From contig UZAE01001717.1 in NCBI GenBank assembly GCA_900617975.1, positions 1 through 11,845 of the forward strand: a stretch of 11,845 nucleotides of DNA, read 5' to 3'. The notes under the pieces are model-generated. The model had not been told where the DNA came from. It ran no database searches and was given only the letters and a program-made list of their open reading frames with translations. The stretch's first letter is position 1. Every line of letters starts with the position of its first letter. This DNA is from Rodentolepis nana. Lineage: Eukaryota; Platyhelminthes; Cestoda; Cyclophyllidea; Hymenolepididae. Below are positions 1-7,492 of this stretch, one piece after another. Position numbers and translations under genes: made by a program.

Positions 1-97
1 ACTGCTATAAGTGTACCCCCCCCCCCTCTTGGGGGAAGCTGACGTCAAAGATTAAGGGCTAATGATAAATATCATAAAGCCTGCCATTTGAAATAAA
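1..97 (-). repeat. Partial copy of the A/B dispersed repeat, outer end
   Basis: Read on the minus strand, bases 97 to about 36 give the outer end of the repeat found at 1697 and 7492: a TTATTTCAAATGGCAGGC motif, a TGATA-TATCA dyad, the word ATTAGCCCTT and then a TGACGTCAGCTT stretch. The core at 63-96 matches 5030-5063 at 32 of 34 bases. The body of the repeat would lie to the left, but similarity is lost around the C-rich tract at 16-35. The copy is therefore either truncated there or continues outside the window. It codes for nothing. The outer boundary is uncertain by about ten bases, because all copies run into AT-rich flanks. Confidence 0.75.
16..35. repeat. C11 tract with facing G5, potential small hairpin
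   Basis: Eleven C residues at 16-26 are followed by TCTT and five G residues at 31-35, so the last five C's and the G's can pair around a four-base loop. The tract sits where the repeat copy at 1-97 loses similarity to its relatives. C-runs of this length are prone to slippage and to assembly or sequencing error, so the exact count may be unreliable. Confidence 0.6.
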
Positions 98-840
98 TAT
101 ATATGGCAAAATTTATTGAAAATAATGAAGAAATAAAACGTCATTTTCATAAAAATAGGTTTTATTGAAAGCAATTTTGTGCTTATTTAATTGCCTTTTA
201 ATTGAAAATTTAAAATTAGGCTCTTATTGCACTTTACCACTTTCGGGGGATCAACAATTGCTAAAATATCATTAGGAATTTATGACTTTGCTGTCAACTG
301 TCAAGAAAGAGCTTTAAAGTGCATAGCATCTGGATTTGCCACTTATCGGCATCAATGATTGAAAGTTTGAAACAGCTTGTGGGGAATAATTGCCCATCCT
401 TTTAACACTTCAACTATTGCAATGTCAGCCAAACACGACATTAAGGCTTAATAGGAAATGCTGCAAAATGCTAATCTGGAAACCTTTCCTAGATATTTCA
501 TAACTTTTAAAACTTGAACACGCTCTCCGCTTTGTTGAAAGAGAGAGCTATATATGGCAAGAGGTTTAATAACAGTAATCATTCGGCCAATACAAGTTCG
601 ATTACTGAAAAAAAATTAGTTTTTTCGTGAATTTTTTTAATTGCAAAAGTCGCTAATGTTACAATATGTGCAAATATTAAAAGTGTATTATGTGAAAAAC
701 TTGTGGAGAACGTAATCCTAACATGGCTAGATTAAGGAAATTCATGTCCGCACCAGATATCACAAAATATCATCTTTTTTTTTATTACGCAGACAAAGAG
801 ACATTTTTAACGAACTTGCTTAACTTATACTAAAGGGTGT
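98..840. other. AT-rich non-coding stretch
   Basis: No open frame of note, RNA gene or recognisable repeat is seen. The stretch has many A and T runs, for example around 610-640 and 773-784. A minor inverted repeat, GCTCTC at 522-527 facing GAGAGC at 543-548, is the only local structure noted. It looks like ordinary intergenic or intronic sequence. Confidence 0.6.
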
Positions 841-1400
841 GGTTTGAATCCCAAATGCTCAACATGTCAAAATTATTGACCCAGAACTGATCTAAAATCC
901 CAACAGATCTGTTCAGTGTAACCTAATCTCTTCCCGCCACGATTGTTTCATGCAGCACTCTTGGTATACCTCCACTTTCCCAAACGACCTTCACGTTGCA
1001 TTGTTCAATTAGTATGTTCTCTTCCACTACCACAGAATGTGTAACAAAACAGACCGCATTCACTAACTCTAATTCCCAGCCCTGTCAACTCACAATAACC
1101 CGACATCCCGACAAAACTCTTGCTGAAAATGGAATCCGTTATGTGAGACAACTCCAGAATTCAAAGTGGTAACGATTAGAAACACAGAAACAAAGTCTTA
1201 TAGGATTATTGTGCATACCGAGTCAAAGCGAATAAATAACAGCTAAGCCACAGATATCCATGACTAGCACTTCTACCTTGGAGTGAAATCTCACTGGTTA
1301 GCAGATCATCTTTTTCAACCGTTCTGCAGAAAACTCCTTTCTCCAACTCATTAGTTTGGTCTTGCGCGCAACAAACAAGCATTCGTTAAACATCCCTTTG
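841..1400. other. Higher-GC island with short open stretches on the minus strand
   Basis: Counting whole 60-base lines gives 28 G+C at 901-960, 24 at 961-1020 and 27 at 1081-1140 (40-47%), against 13 of 60 at 1681-1740. The minus strand has an ATG-started frame of 58 codons at 1206-1382 and a stop-free stretch of 53 codons at 926-1084 in a different frame. The peptides match no family I recognise, and there is no clear intron or signal arrangement joining them. Candidates are a decayed gene or transposon fragment, an unrecognised exon, or simply a patch of different base composition. Open stretches of this length are expected fairly often by chance at this GC level. Confidence 0.35.
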
Positions 1401-1696
1401 CACTATCAAATGCCAAGATTTGAACATGGTAGAATCTATTGAGTTTAATGGCTAGAGGTTTTCAATGATAGTAGACTAAGATGAAATTACATTTATGCTG
1501 CTGCAAAGAACTTCACATTCACTTGTATTTTGTTGCCTTGTTAGTCAATTAGCATTAACCACCAGACTGACATATCAAATGCACTTAAATTTAAACAAAA
1601 ATAAGAGTCCAAATTGCATAAATATCTATGATTGTTCTCAATTTTTCATATGCGGCTATTAATTTAACAATAATGCTATTATCTATTATTCTTTAA
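1401..1696. other. AT-rich non-coding spacer
   Basis: The composition returns to AT-rich with no open frame. It runs into the left end of repeat unit A, and no target-site duplication matching the right side of unit B could be made out. Confidence 0.5.
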
Positions 1697-1717
1697 TATT
1701 TATTTATTTCAAATGAC

Positions 1718-1773
1718 AGGCGTTTTGATAGCTATCATTAATTGACTTGGAGGCGTTTTGATAGTTATCATTA
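1718..1773 (+). repeat. Two 23-base copies of a dyad motif, 33-base period
   Basis: AGGCGTTTTGATAGYTATCATTA occurs at 1718-1740 and again at 1751-1773, differing at one base. The first copy contains the perfect 12-base palindrome TGATAGCTATCA (1726-1737). The corresponding sites in the other copies are TGATAATTATTA in unit B and TGATAAATATCA at 1-97, so the dyad is largely kept while its centre varies. Subterminal palindromes like this can be protein binding sites in transposons, but nothing here proves it. Confidence 0.8.
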
Positions 1774-1792
1774 GCCATTTAGCTGACTTCAG

Positions 1793-2054
1793 GCTTCACA
1801 GAGGGAAGGTTCATCAAAGTAGCAGAAAGCTTCGTGCTTCACAGAGGGAAGGTTCATCAAAGTAGCAGAAAGTCGAGAGGTGGGGAACAGAAGAGCGATT
1901 AACAGATGTAAAAGAGGTACAGAGGGAAGATTAATCAGAGTAGCAGAAAGTCGAGGGGTGGGGAAGAGAAGCTCATCAAAGTAGCAGAAAGTCGAAGGGT
2001 GGGGAACAGAAGGAAGTAGCAGAAAGTCGAGGGGTGGGGAACAGAAGAGCGATA
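1793..2054 (+). repeat. Tandem block 1, AGTAGCAGAAAG minisatellite
   Basis: The word AGTAGCAGAAAG recurs at 1818, 1861, 1939, 1980 and 2015, giving spacings of 43, 78, 41 and 35 bases. The first two copies belong to a 37-base exact repeat at 1793-1829 and 1836-1872 that begins GCTTCACAGAGGGAAGG. Later copies are followed by TCGAGGGGTGGGGAACAGAAG. Variable spacing with well-conserved words suggests several rounds of unequal exchange or slippage. Unit B has only the single GCTTCACAGAGGG start of this block. Confidence 0.85.
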
Positions 2055-2240
2055 CACAGATGTAAAAGAGGCAGACAGACACAAAGGCAGAGAACGAGAG
2101 GGGGAACAGAAGAGTGGCCCACAGATGTAAAAGAGACAGACAGACACAAAGGCAGAGAAGGTAAGATGAGTACTGCGAAATTATTCGAATATGAAATGCA
2201 GTGAGAGACGTAAAAGAGACAGACAGACACAAAGGTAGAA
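2055..2240 (+). repeat. Tandem block 2, CAGACAGACACAAAG repeat, three copies
   Basis: A unit of about 40 bases (CACAGATGTAAAAGAG, then a CAGACAGACACAAAGGCAGAGA-type stretch) occurs at 2055-2094 and 2120-2159, with a more diverged copy at about 2203-2240. The spacings are 65 and about 84 bases. The second and third copies are each followed by a block 3 unit. Unit B has one copy, visible as its complement around 7340-7370. Confidence 0.8.
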
Positions 2241-2371
2241 AAAAGTAAAGATGAGTACTGTGAAAGTGGTCGAATATGACATACAGAATATGAGAACTGT
2301 GGAAGGGGTCGAATATGACATACAGTCGGGTCATTATGAGTACTGTGGAAGGGGTCGAATATGACATACAG
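2165..2371 (+). repeat. Tandem block 3, GATGAGTACTG...GAATATGACATACAG repeat, four copies
   Basis: Units of 36-37 bases lie at 2165-2201, 2250-2286, 2290-2325 and 2336-2371. The last two are almost identical (GTGGAAGGGGTCGAATATGA core), while the first is the most diverged. The first two are interleaved with copies of block 2, so a larger unit of about 85 bases was duplicated first and the inner unit later. Unit B has one copy, as its complement at about 7285-7325. Confidence 0.85.
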
Positions 2372-2380
2372 TCGGGTGAT

Positions 2381-2455
2381 GGTAGTTTGAAGTGAGAAGT
2401 CAACTGCCGCTTAATGCCATGGTATTTTGAAGTCAGAAGTCAACTGCTTGTTAAT
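2381..2455 (+). repeat. Tandem block 4, two 35-base copies
   Basis: GGTAGTTTGAAGTGAGAAGT followed by CAACTGC and TTAAT (2381-2415) is repeated at 2421-2455 with a 40-base period and a few changes. Unit B has one copy, in which the end of the block forms a near-perfect 15-base palindrome (TTAACTG-G-CAGTTAA, 7242-7256). In unit A that palindrome is eroded. Confidence 0.8.
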
Positions 2456-2460
2456 AGATT

Positions 2461-2522
2461 TTTTTGCCGTGTGAGTATACGTTGCTCAGGATGCACCACA
2501 TGGAGGTAAGTCTATCGCACAC
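2461..2522 (+). repeat. Conserved inner tip: stem-loop plus splice-donor-like GGTAAGT
   Basis: This is the best conserved part between the two copies (unit B counterpart about 7175-7235 on the minus strand). It reads TTTTTGCCG, then a short stem-loop (CGTGTG-AG-TATACG at 2468-2481), then GGATGCACCACATGGAG, then GTAAGTCTATCGCACAC. The GAG|GTAAGT junction at 2505/2506 fits a eukaryotic 5' splice-site consensus, and unit B has AAG|GTAAGT. Whether it is ever transcribed or spliced cannot be told. It may just be the end of the repeat. Confidence 0.7.
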
Positions 2523-2524
2523 CC

Positions 2525-4260
2525 CTTATTATTTAGTATGGATGAGTGATTATTGACTAATTGGTAAGATAAGTCAAGATTCTTTGTTAATTGTACCGTC
2601 TGAAATTCTCAACTTATAATCTTTATTTTTCCTGCACAGTACCCCTAATAACTATTAATTTATTTCTGCAAGTTTGTAAAAATATTTATATTAAAAATAT
2701 GCGATATTTCATAAATAAAATTCAAAGATTTTTACGACAATATAAAACTAGATAATTTTGTCAATCACATTTCTTTCGTTCAGCATCCCTAAGAATTTGA
2801 TGACTTCATTTCAACTTAAGCGATCTGCTCTTATGCAATATTCGTAATATTTTGTAACATTACGGTAAAGCAATAATATTTTATCAGTATGAACAAGATC
2901 TTTTAAAGTGAGTCAATAATAGATTTATTTTATTTTCCACTCTATTTTATTGGTCGAATCGCGAATTAATTGAGTTATTAGTCGCAATAACTACCTTTTA
3001 AAGAAAATGAAGCACAACATAGGCACTAACTGGTGTGAATTTAATTTGAGTCATGTGTAAGTATCATTTCGTAGCAAAACCAGAAAGAATAATTCAGAAC
3101 TTTTTGAATCCATTAATTTTATATCTAACCCGCTATCCTAAAAATATTGCCTAGTGCAAACGATACCGAAGTATAACGGGGCAGAGAGAGAACGCAGTAT
3201 CACACAAGCCAGTAATTCACTTATCAAAAGGTTCAAACGAGCACGCAAACCCTGTAGATATAATTTTTTTGATTTTTTTGAATTTGTAAATTTTTTTACA
3301 CGTAGCGACTCACCAAATCCTTATTTCAAAATGTATTATTGTTTGGCACTCATTTATCAGAATCGATCTGTTCAGTTCCTTAACAACATTAACAAGATTT
3401 GCTTCATATAGCAAAGTATTTAAAGTGACATCATTTGAATGTCACTTTTGAAGGACAAATTCAAATTGAAAGAAATATTGGATAGAAACCTAATGTATTT
3501 ACTTAGACATATAGTGTTCAAATAATTCCATTGTTATTGAATTTCCCAATGTTCTTCGTATTTTTCTGCCTAACTTATTAGCCATCGAATTGACTTGAAG
3601 AAATAAAATTTGCTGACGCTTTATCAAGTGAACACTGAATGTATCGTGTTGAAGAGGATTAAAATCATTATTAATTATTAATTATGGAATAATAATTTCT
3701 ATAAAAGTGTGTGTCATTTAAATTCAAATCTGTTTTTTGCTAATAAAACTTATTTGAAAATCGGTTGCCAATATATTTTCAAATTATTCATGTTATGGCC
3801 AATAAGTTTCATAATTTTCATTTTAACATGCACCTAATAATACGATTTCTAACGAAACCATCACTTAACAAAATTTACGAAACAAATTTGTTTGAAATAA
3901 TTGAAGTGATCTCTCATATATCCTATTAATTGCCATCAAATGACAATATTTATTGTTAAATATTTCAAAATAAGTTTTTTTGAAATTTTGCTTTCTTTTT
4001 TAGTTCAACACTATTTTTGTAATTAGATTTTATTCATAATTTGTAAAAAAACTAGCTGAATCGGCACATTTAAAACACACTGACAGAGTTTTCAAATCAA
4101 AATTTGCAAAAGCATATTTGAAGAATTTTTTTGCTAATATCGGCAGCCCATTAAATACGGAGATACTTTAAAAATTCACAAATAAAGAGCTATTTCACGA
4201 AAAGTAGTTTAACTCGGTCATAAGTTATGGACGTGCCAAGGATCCGCCCAGTCTTCTCCC
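2525..4260. other. AT-rich non-coding stretch
   Basis: The stretch is dense in stops and poly-A and poly-T runs, with AT-simple patches such as ATTAATTATTAATTA near 3670. An open frame at 3154-3411 has no ATG at its start, resembles nothing and is not called. A short perfect hairpin at 3422-3448 is listed separately. No exon, RNA gene or transposon end is recognised. Confidence 0.55.
3422..3448. repeat. Perfect 10-base inverted repeat, 7-base loop
   Basis: AAAGTGACAT at 3422-3431 faces ATGTCACTTT at 3439-3448 around CATTTGA. It could form a small hairpin or cruciform. It is not followed by a T-run and so is not terminator-like, and a bacterial terminator would not be expected here. No matching second copy was noticed in the window. 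Confidence 0.65.
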
Positions 4261-4264
4261 TTTC

Positions 4265-4338
4265 GGGTCATCATAAATTCGTGCCGATAGAGCTGCTGCA
4301 TATTAATTGCAATTTGTGTGGTAAATTGCAAATGACCC
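4265..4338. repeat. Nested inverted repeats
   Basis: An inner pair, TTGCAATTT (4307-4315) and AAATTGCAA (4323-4331), has a seven-base loop. Directly next to the right arm is ATGACCC (4332-4338), which is complementary to GGGTCAT at 4265-4271. Two perfect stems, of 7 and 9 base pairs, could therefore form with a 35-base single-stranded stretch on the left side only. The surrounding 100 bases are richer in G and C than their flanks. No RNA family is recognised. Confidence 0.55.
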
Positions 4339-5029
4339 CATCGTGGATGTCTGTTGACCTTATAACTAATTTCTCGCATCATTAATAATTGCCTTCCATC
4401 TTTACAAATTCACTAATATCAAAATTTTATTTCGGAATATTCAAGTTTCTTCCATTGGCATTCGCATAATGTACACCGTCGACTTTTAGACTTTTCTGCC
4501 TACATGATGATAAATGTAGCCAGATTTGCTGTTTGTTTTATTTATTTTTAGCACTCGATTCATATTTTCATTCTAGTATTTAACATTTAAAGCTCATTTT
4601 GAATAATTAGACGGAGAACTAATCATTTGACAATAAGTCTTTATATTGTTGTCATACCTCTTACTATTAATCAAACGACAGCTTCAAAACTCCTCTAAGT
4701 TCCAACACAAACCGATAAATGCGGTAGAATAAAGGAGTCATTATATGAAAATAGTGCGTATAACTACCAAGGTAGTGGATAATAGCTTCGTCTACGCAGA
4801 GCCAATTAGCATATTCGTCATAAACCAATATAATCGAATGGGAAATTAATCAATGGCGCCCACTTTAGAGCCATTAAAAGGGTTACATTAATAAGGAAGA
4901 GAGAGGGAATTTCTATTGGAGTTCCAATAGTTACGTTTTAAGAAAAATTAAGAGTGAGGAATGAACGAAAAAGATGTTTACCTGTCAACTGAGTAGCCAA
5001 TTAATTATATATATGCCAACAAAATATTA
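4339..5029. other. AT-rich non-coding stretch
   Basis: No gene is seen. Two very short inverted repeats are present: ACTACC/GGTAGT at 4763-4776 and CTATTGGA/TCCAATAG at 4913-4930, each with a two-base centre. Both are small enough to be chance. Confidence 0.5.
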
Positions 5030-5063
5030 TTATTTCAAGTGGCAGGCTTTATGAAATTTATCA
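5030..5063 (+). repeat. Solo outer end of the A/B repeat
   Basis: TTATTTCAAGTGGCAGGC and the following TTTATGAAATTTATCA match the reverse complement of 63-96 at 32 of 34 bases. The homology stops soon after, with no GCTGACTT or GA-rich block downstream, so only the end survives. Further left, the word ATGCCAAC may correspond to TTTGCCA in the first copy, hinting that the family boundary extends a little further out. Confidence 0.7.
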
Positions 5064-7172
5064 AAATATCAATCATCTAAGATAATTACGGCTTTTTCAA
5101 ATCAATTAAAATCATTTTTCAAGAAAAAATGTATTTGAAAATTATATATATCAATCGTATTTGAGGTTACTTTGAATATGTAATTGGATAGTATTTCATT
5201 GGATAAAACAATTCTTAAAAATAACATCATTGTAAATTTAATTTTGAAATAATTAAAAAGGTACATTTTAGTTAAATAATTATAAACTCAACAAACCAAA
5301 AGGCAGTGTTACCTATAATTCTAATCTAATTCTTATTTGGTCAAATTTTAGCCATCACCTTGAACAAAATTTAGACAGGTTTGCTTTACTAAATAAAGTT
5401 TTGACTTTCTGATTGACATTTTTTCTCCTGCGAATGTATAAATGACAGCTGATATGTTTCGCCAACTGTCTGAGCAAATATCAATTCACCAAGTTGTCTA
5501 GGTGACAAATACGAAAAATTGAAAATCGGAATATTAGAGCGTATTGAAACAATTTTTCCAACTTCAAATTAAATCCATCTCAATTTTTGTTATCTAAATG
5601 AAATAAGGTTAGTAACATTTTAATTTTGAAGTCTCCTTAAAATGAACCCTCCTCAAGGTCATTTATTGATGATTTACAATCGTCCATCCATTTCCTTTTT
5701 TCCATGTGGAAAAAATTTAAAATTGGCATTTGAATTGGGAAAACAAAAAAAGAGCGAATCTTGACCGCTCCTAAAATAGTTCTAGATAGTATAACGCAAT
5801 TTTGGTCATAAGCGCTGATTTCTCATTTGTAAATTTAATTTACTATGAAATGTTTCCAGCATATATTCTGGCCTTTAAAAAGCCCGAATGTCGGAATTAA
5901 TTTTTAAAAAATAGTAATATCTGATTTATGGAATCTTTAAAGAATCCGATTTTATTTGCTAATTATAAAATTGTAAATAAACTGGAATTCGGTACTGTAT
6001 TCTCCGCTATACCAGATGAGTCCAAGGTGTACAGAACCATAAATGAAGCCTTGTTAAATTATGAGCTGAAACATCGAACCACCATCTACTGATACGTCAA
6101 ATTTAAGTTTCGTTTTTTCATAAAATATTCTTCAGTTTCGTGTTTTTTGAATCCACTGAAAGGTCGAACAGATTAGCGTCAATGAAGTTCAAAGTCGTTA
6201 AATATTCAGCTGTTAGTCACTAACGGACATTTATTGCTCTCCGTGGGTTAACATAAGTGGTTATTGGCCTGCCTAGAGGAACTTCTCTAGAACCTTGCAC
6301 TTGCATTAATCGAAATCTTCAGAATCGCAGATTTGATCTCCAGACTGGGAACCGATTCACATCCGACCCTTCTCTCCTTCTAAGACAAGTTTGCAGATTT
6401 TTGAAAACAATTTCAAAGGATAAGTTAAAGTCAATTGGCTTTTGCCACCAATAGAGCTTGAAGCTTTTGTCTTCCTTTTCAAAAAAAAAATATTCAAGAC
6501 TAATGGGATATCACCAACCTTCAAAGGTACAGTTTAACCGTGTCCAAAAATCTGACATATCCCCCTCTAGAAAGTGTTTATCGAAATCCTATCAATTCGT
6601 AACACAATACGTTAAATAAGTAGAAATCACAATATGGTGGTTTTTCTGATTTGGGAAAAAACATTGATTTTAAAGATTTTTTCCAAATTGAGCACTTGAA
6701 AGCTTGGCACCGACTAATCGTATTTGATCAGCACTATCCAAAACGTTTATGAATACAAGGTTTTAAATTTTGAATTTCACAGAATAAAGATAAAGAATTA
6801 ATAACAAGTATGATAATTCCTAGGTTGGAGACGTTTGTTTGTGATATATATTTCACACTACTCCTACTATTATTAGATTTGTCAAAGATGGAAAAATCAA
6901 ATTTAGACCATCCTAAGGATGATTGCGTTGAAAATCAAAGTAGAACCTAGAAAATATAATCAGTCATATAAGGAAATCTATTGAGAAATTTTTAATCTCA
7001 GTCTCACTTAAAATTACTAAGTCTGTGTTCGAAGGGGAATTATTTGGCTCTGCTCAATGTTATGCTAGAGTATTTGATGCTCCTGGTGATTATCCCTTTT
7101 CGAGAATTTTGAGTTGAGACTCGATGTTACATTGAGTGGAGATTTTTAAATAAAATTATACTCCACAAAAGC
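5064..7172. other. AT-rich non-coding stretch
   Basis: Stops are frequent in all frames. A slightly GC-richer patch at 6240-6400 contains a 65-codon frame that starts at GTG and has no recognisable content. CTAGAG/CTCTAG (6273-6290) is a small inverted repeat inside it. GTGGAG and CTCCAC at about 7136-7167 flank an AT-rich segment just before unit B. Nothing in this stretch supports a gene. Confidence 0.55.
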
Positions 7173-7492
7173 GGTGTGTGCGATAGACTTACCTTCACGT
7201 GGTGCACCCTGGCAACGTATGCTCATACGGCAAAAAGTCGATTAACTGGCAGTTAACTACTGACTTCAAACTACGATGACCTCACTCTATGTCATATTCA
7301 ACCCCCTTCCACAGTTCTCATCTTACCTTTTCCCTGACTTTGTGTCTGTCTGTCTTTTTTATATCTCTTAGACACTCTTCTGTCCCTCCTCTCTAAGTTT
7401 TCCCACTTTTATGTTTCTCCCCTCTGTGAAGCCCAAAGTCAGCTAAAGGGCTAATAATAATTATCAAAAGGCTTGCCATTTATAATTAATAA
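7173..7492 (-). repeat. Repeat unit B, compact inverted copy
   Basis: On the minus strand this copy runs from the outer end (about 7492, AAATGGCAAGCC) to the inner end (GGTAAGTCTATCGCACAC, complement at 7175-7192). It is about 320 bases long and holds each of the blocks that are multiplied in unit A once. It is probably closer to the ancestral arrangement. It carries two clean dyads that A has partly lost: CGTATG-CT-CATACG (7216-7229) and TTAACTG-G-CAGTTAA (7242-7256). It faces unit A across 4.65 kb. The GA-rich part lies on the minus strand, hence the C/T-rich plus strand at 7300-7430. There is no coding capacity. Confidence 0.85.

Larger units (their letters stand above)
1697..2524 (+). repeat. 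Repeat unit A, expanded copy of a dispersed repeat
   Basis: This copy of about 830 bases begins with the outer end (TTTCAAATGACAGGC, then TGATAGCTATCA) and ends with the inner end (GGTAAGTCTATCGCACAC at about 2505-2522). Read in the same orientation, unit B (7492 down to 7173) contains the same landmarks in the same order: outer end, AGCTGACTT, GCTTCACAGAGGG, a GACAGACAGACACAAAG block, GGTAAGATGAG, a GAATATGACATA block, a TTTGAAGTCAG block and TTTTTGCCGT. B is only about 320 bases long. The extra length of A is explained by tandem duplication of these blocks, annotated separately below. The GA-rich plus strand leaves the opposite strand pyrimidine-rich and almost stop-free. I see no transposase and no tRNA-like promoter, so the class is unknown: a non-autonomous transposon or foldback arm is the best guess. 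Confidence 0.85.

Noticed and set aside
846..866. GGTTTGAATCCC resembling a tRNA-type B box
   Set aside because: The flanking bases do not form a T-arm stem and no A box lies at the right distance upstream, so a tRNA or SINE call is not supported.
1793..2371. Possible CRISPR-like array
   Set aside because: Repeat spacing is irregular, the spacers are themselves repeats, and the sequence is eukaryotic. These are nested tandem duplications.
1789..2403. 204-codon open frame on the minus strand (and shorter overlapping ones at 1935-2147 and 1976-2230)
   Set aside because: The peptide is a direct read-out of the GA-rich tandem repeats on the pyrimidine-rich strand, with repeated Phe-Cys-Tyr-Phe and Leu-Cys-Leu words. 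It is open because stops are rare there, and three frames are open at once.
3154..3411. 85-codon open frame on the plus strand
   Set aside because: It begins at GTG, its first ATG is late, residue usage is AT-driven and no family is recognised.
6257..6454. 65-codon open frame on the plus strand
   Set aside because: It starts at GTG with no ATG and shows no recognisable motif. A tRNA-derived short repeat was considered on either strand, but no convincing A and B box pair was found.
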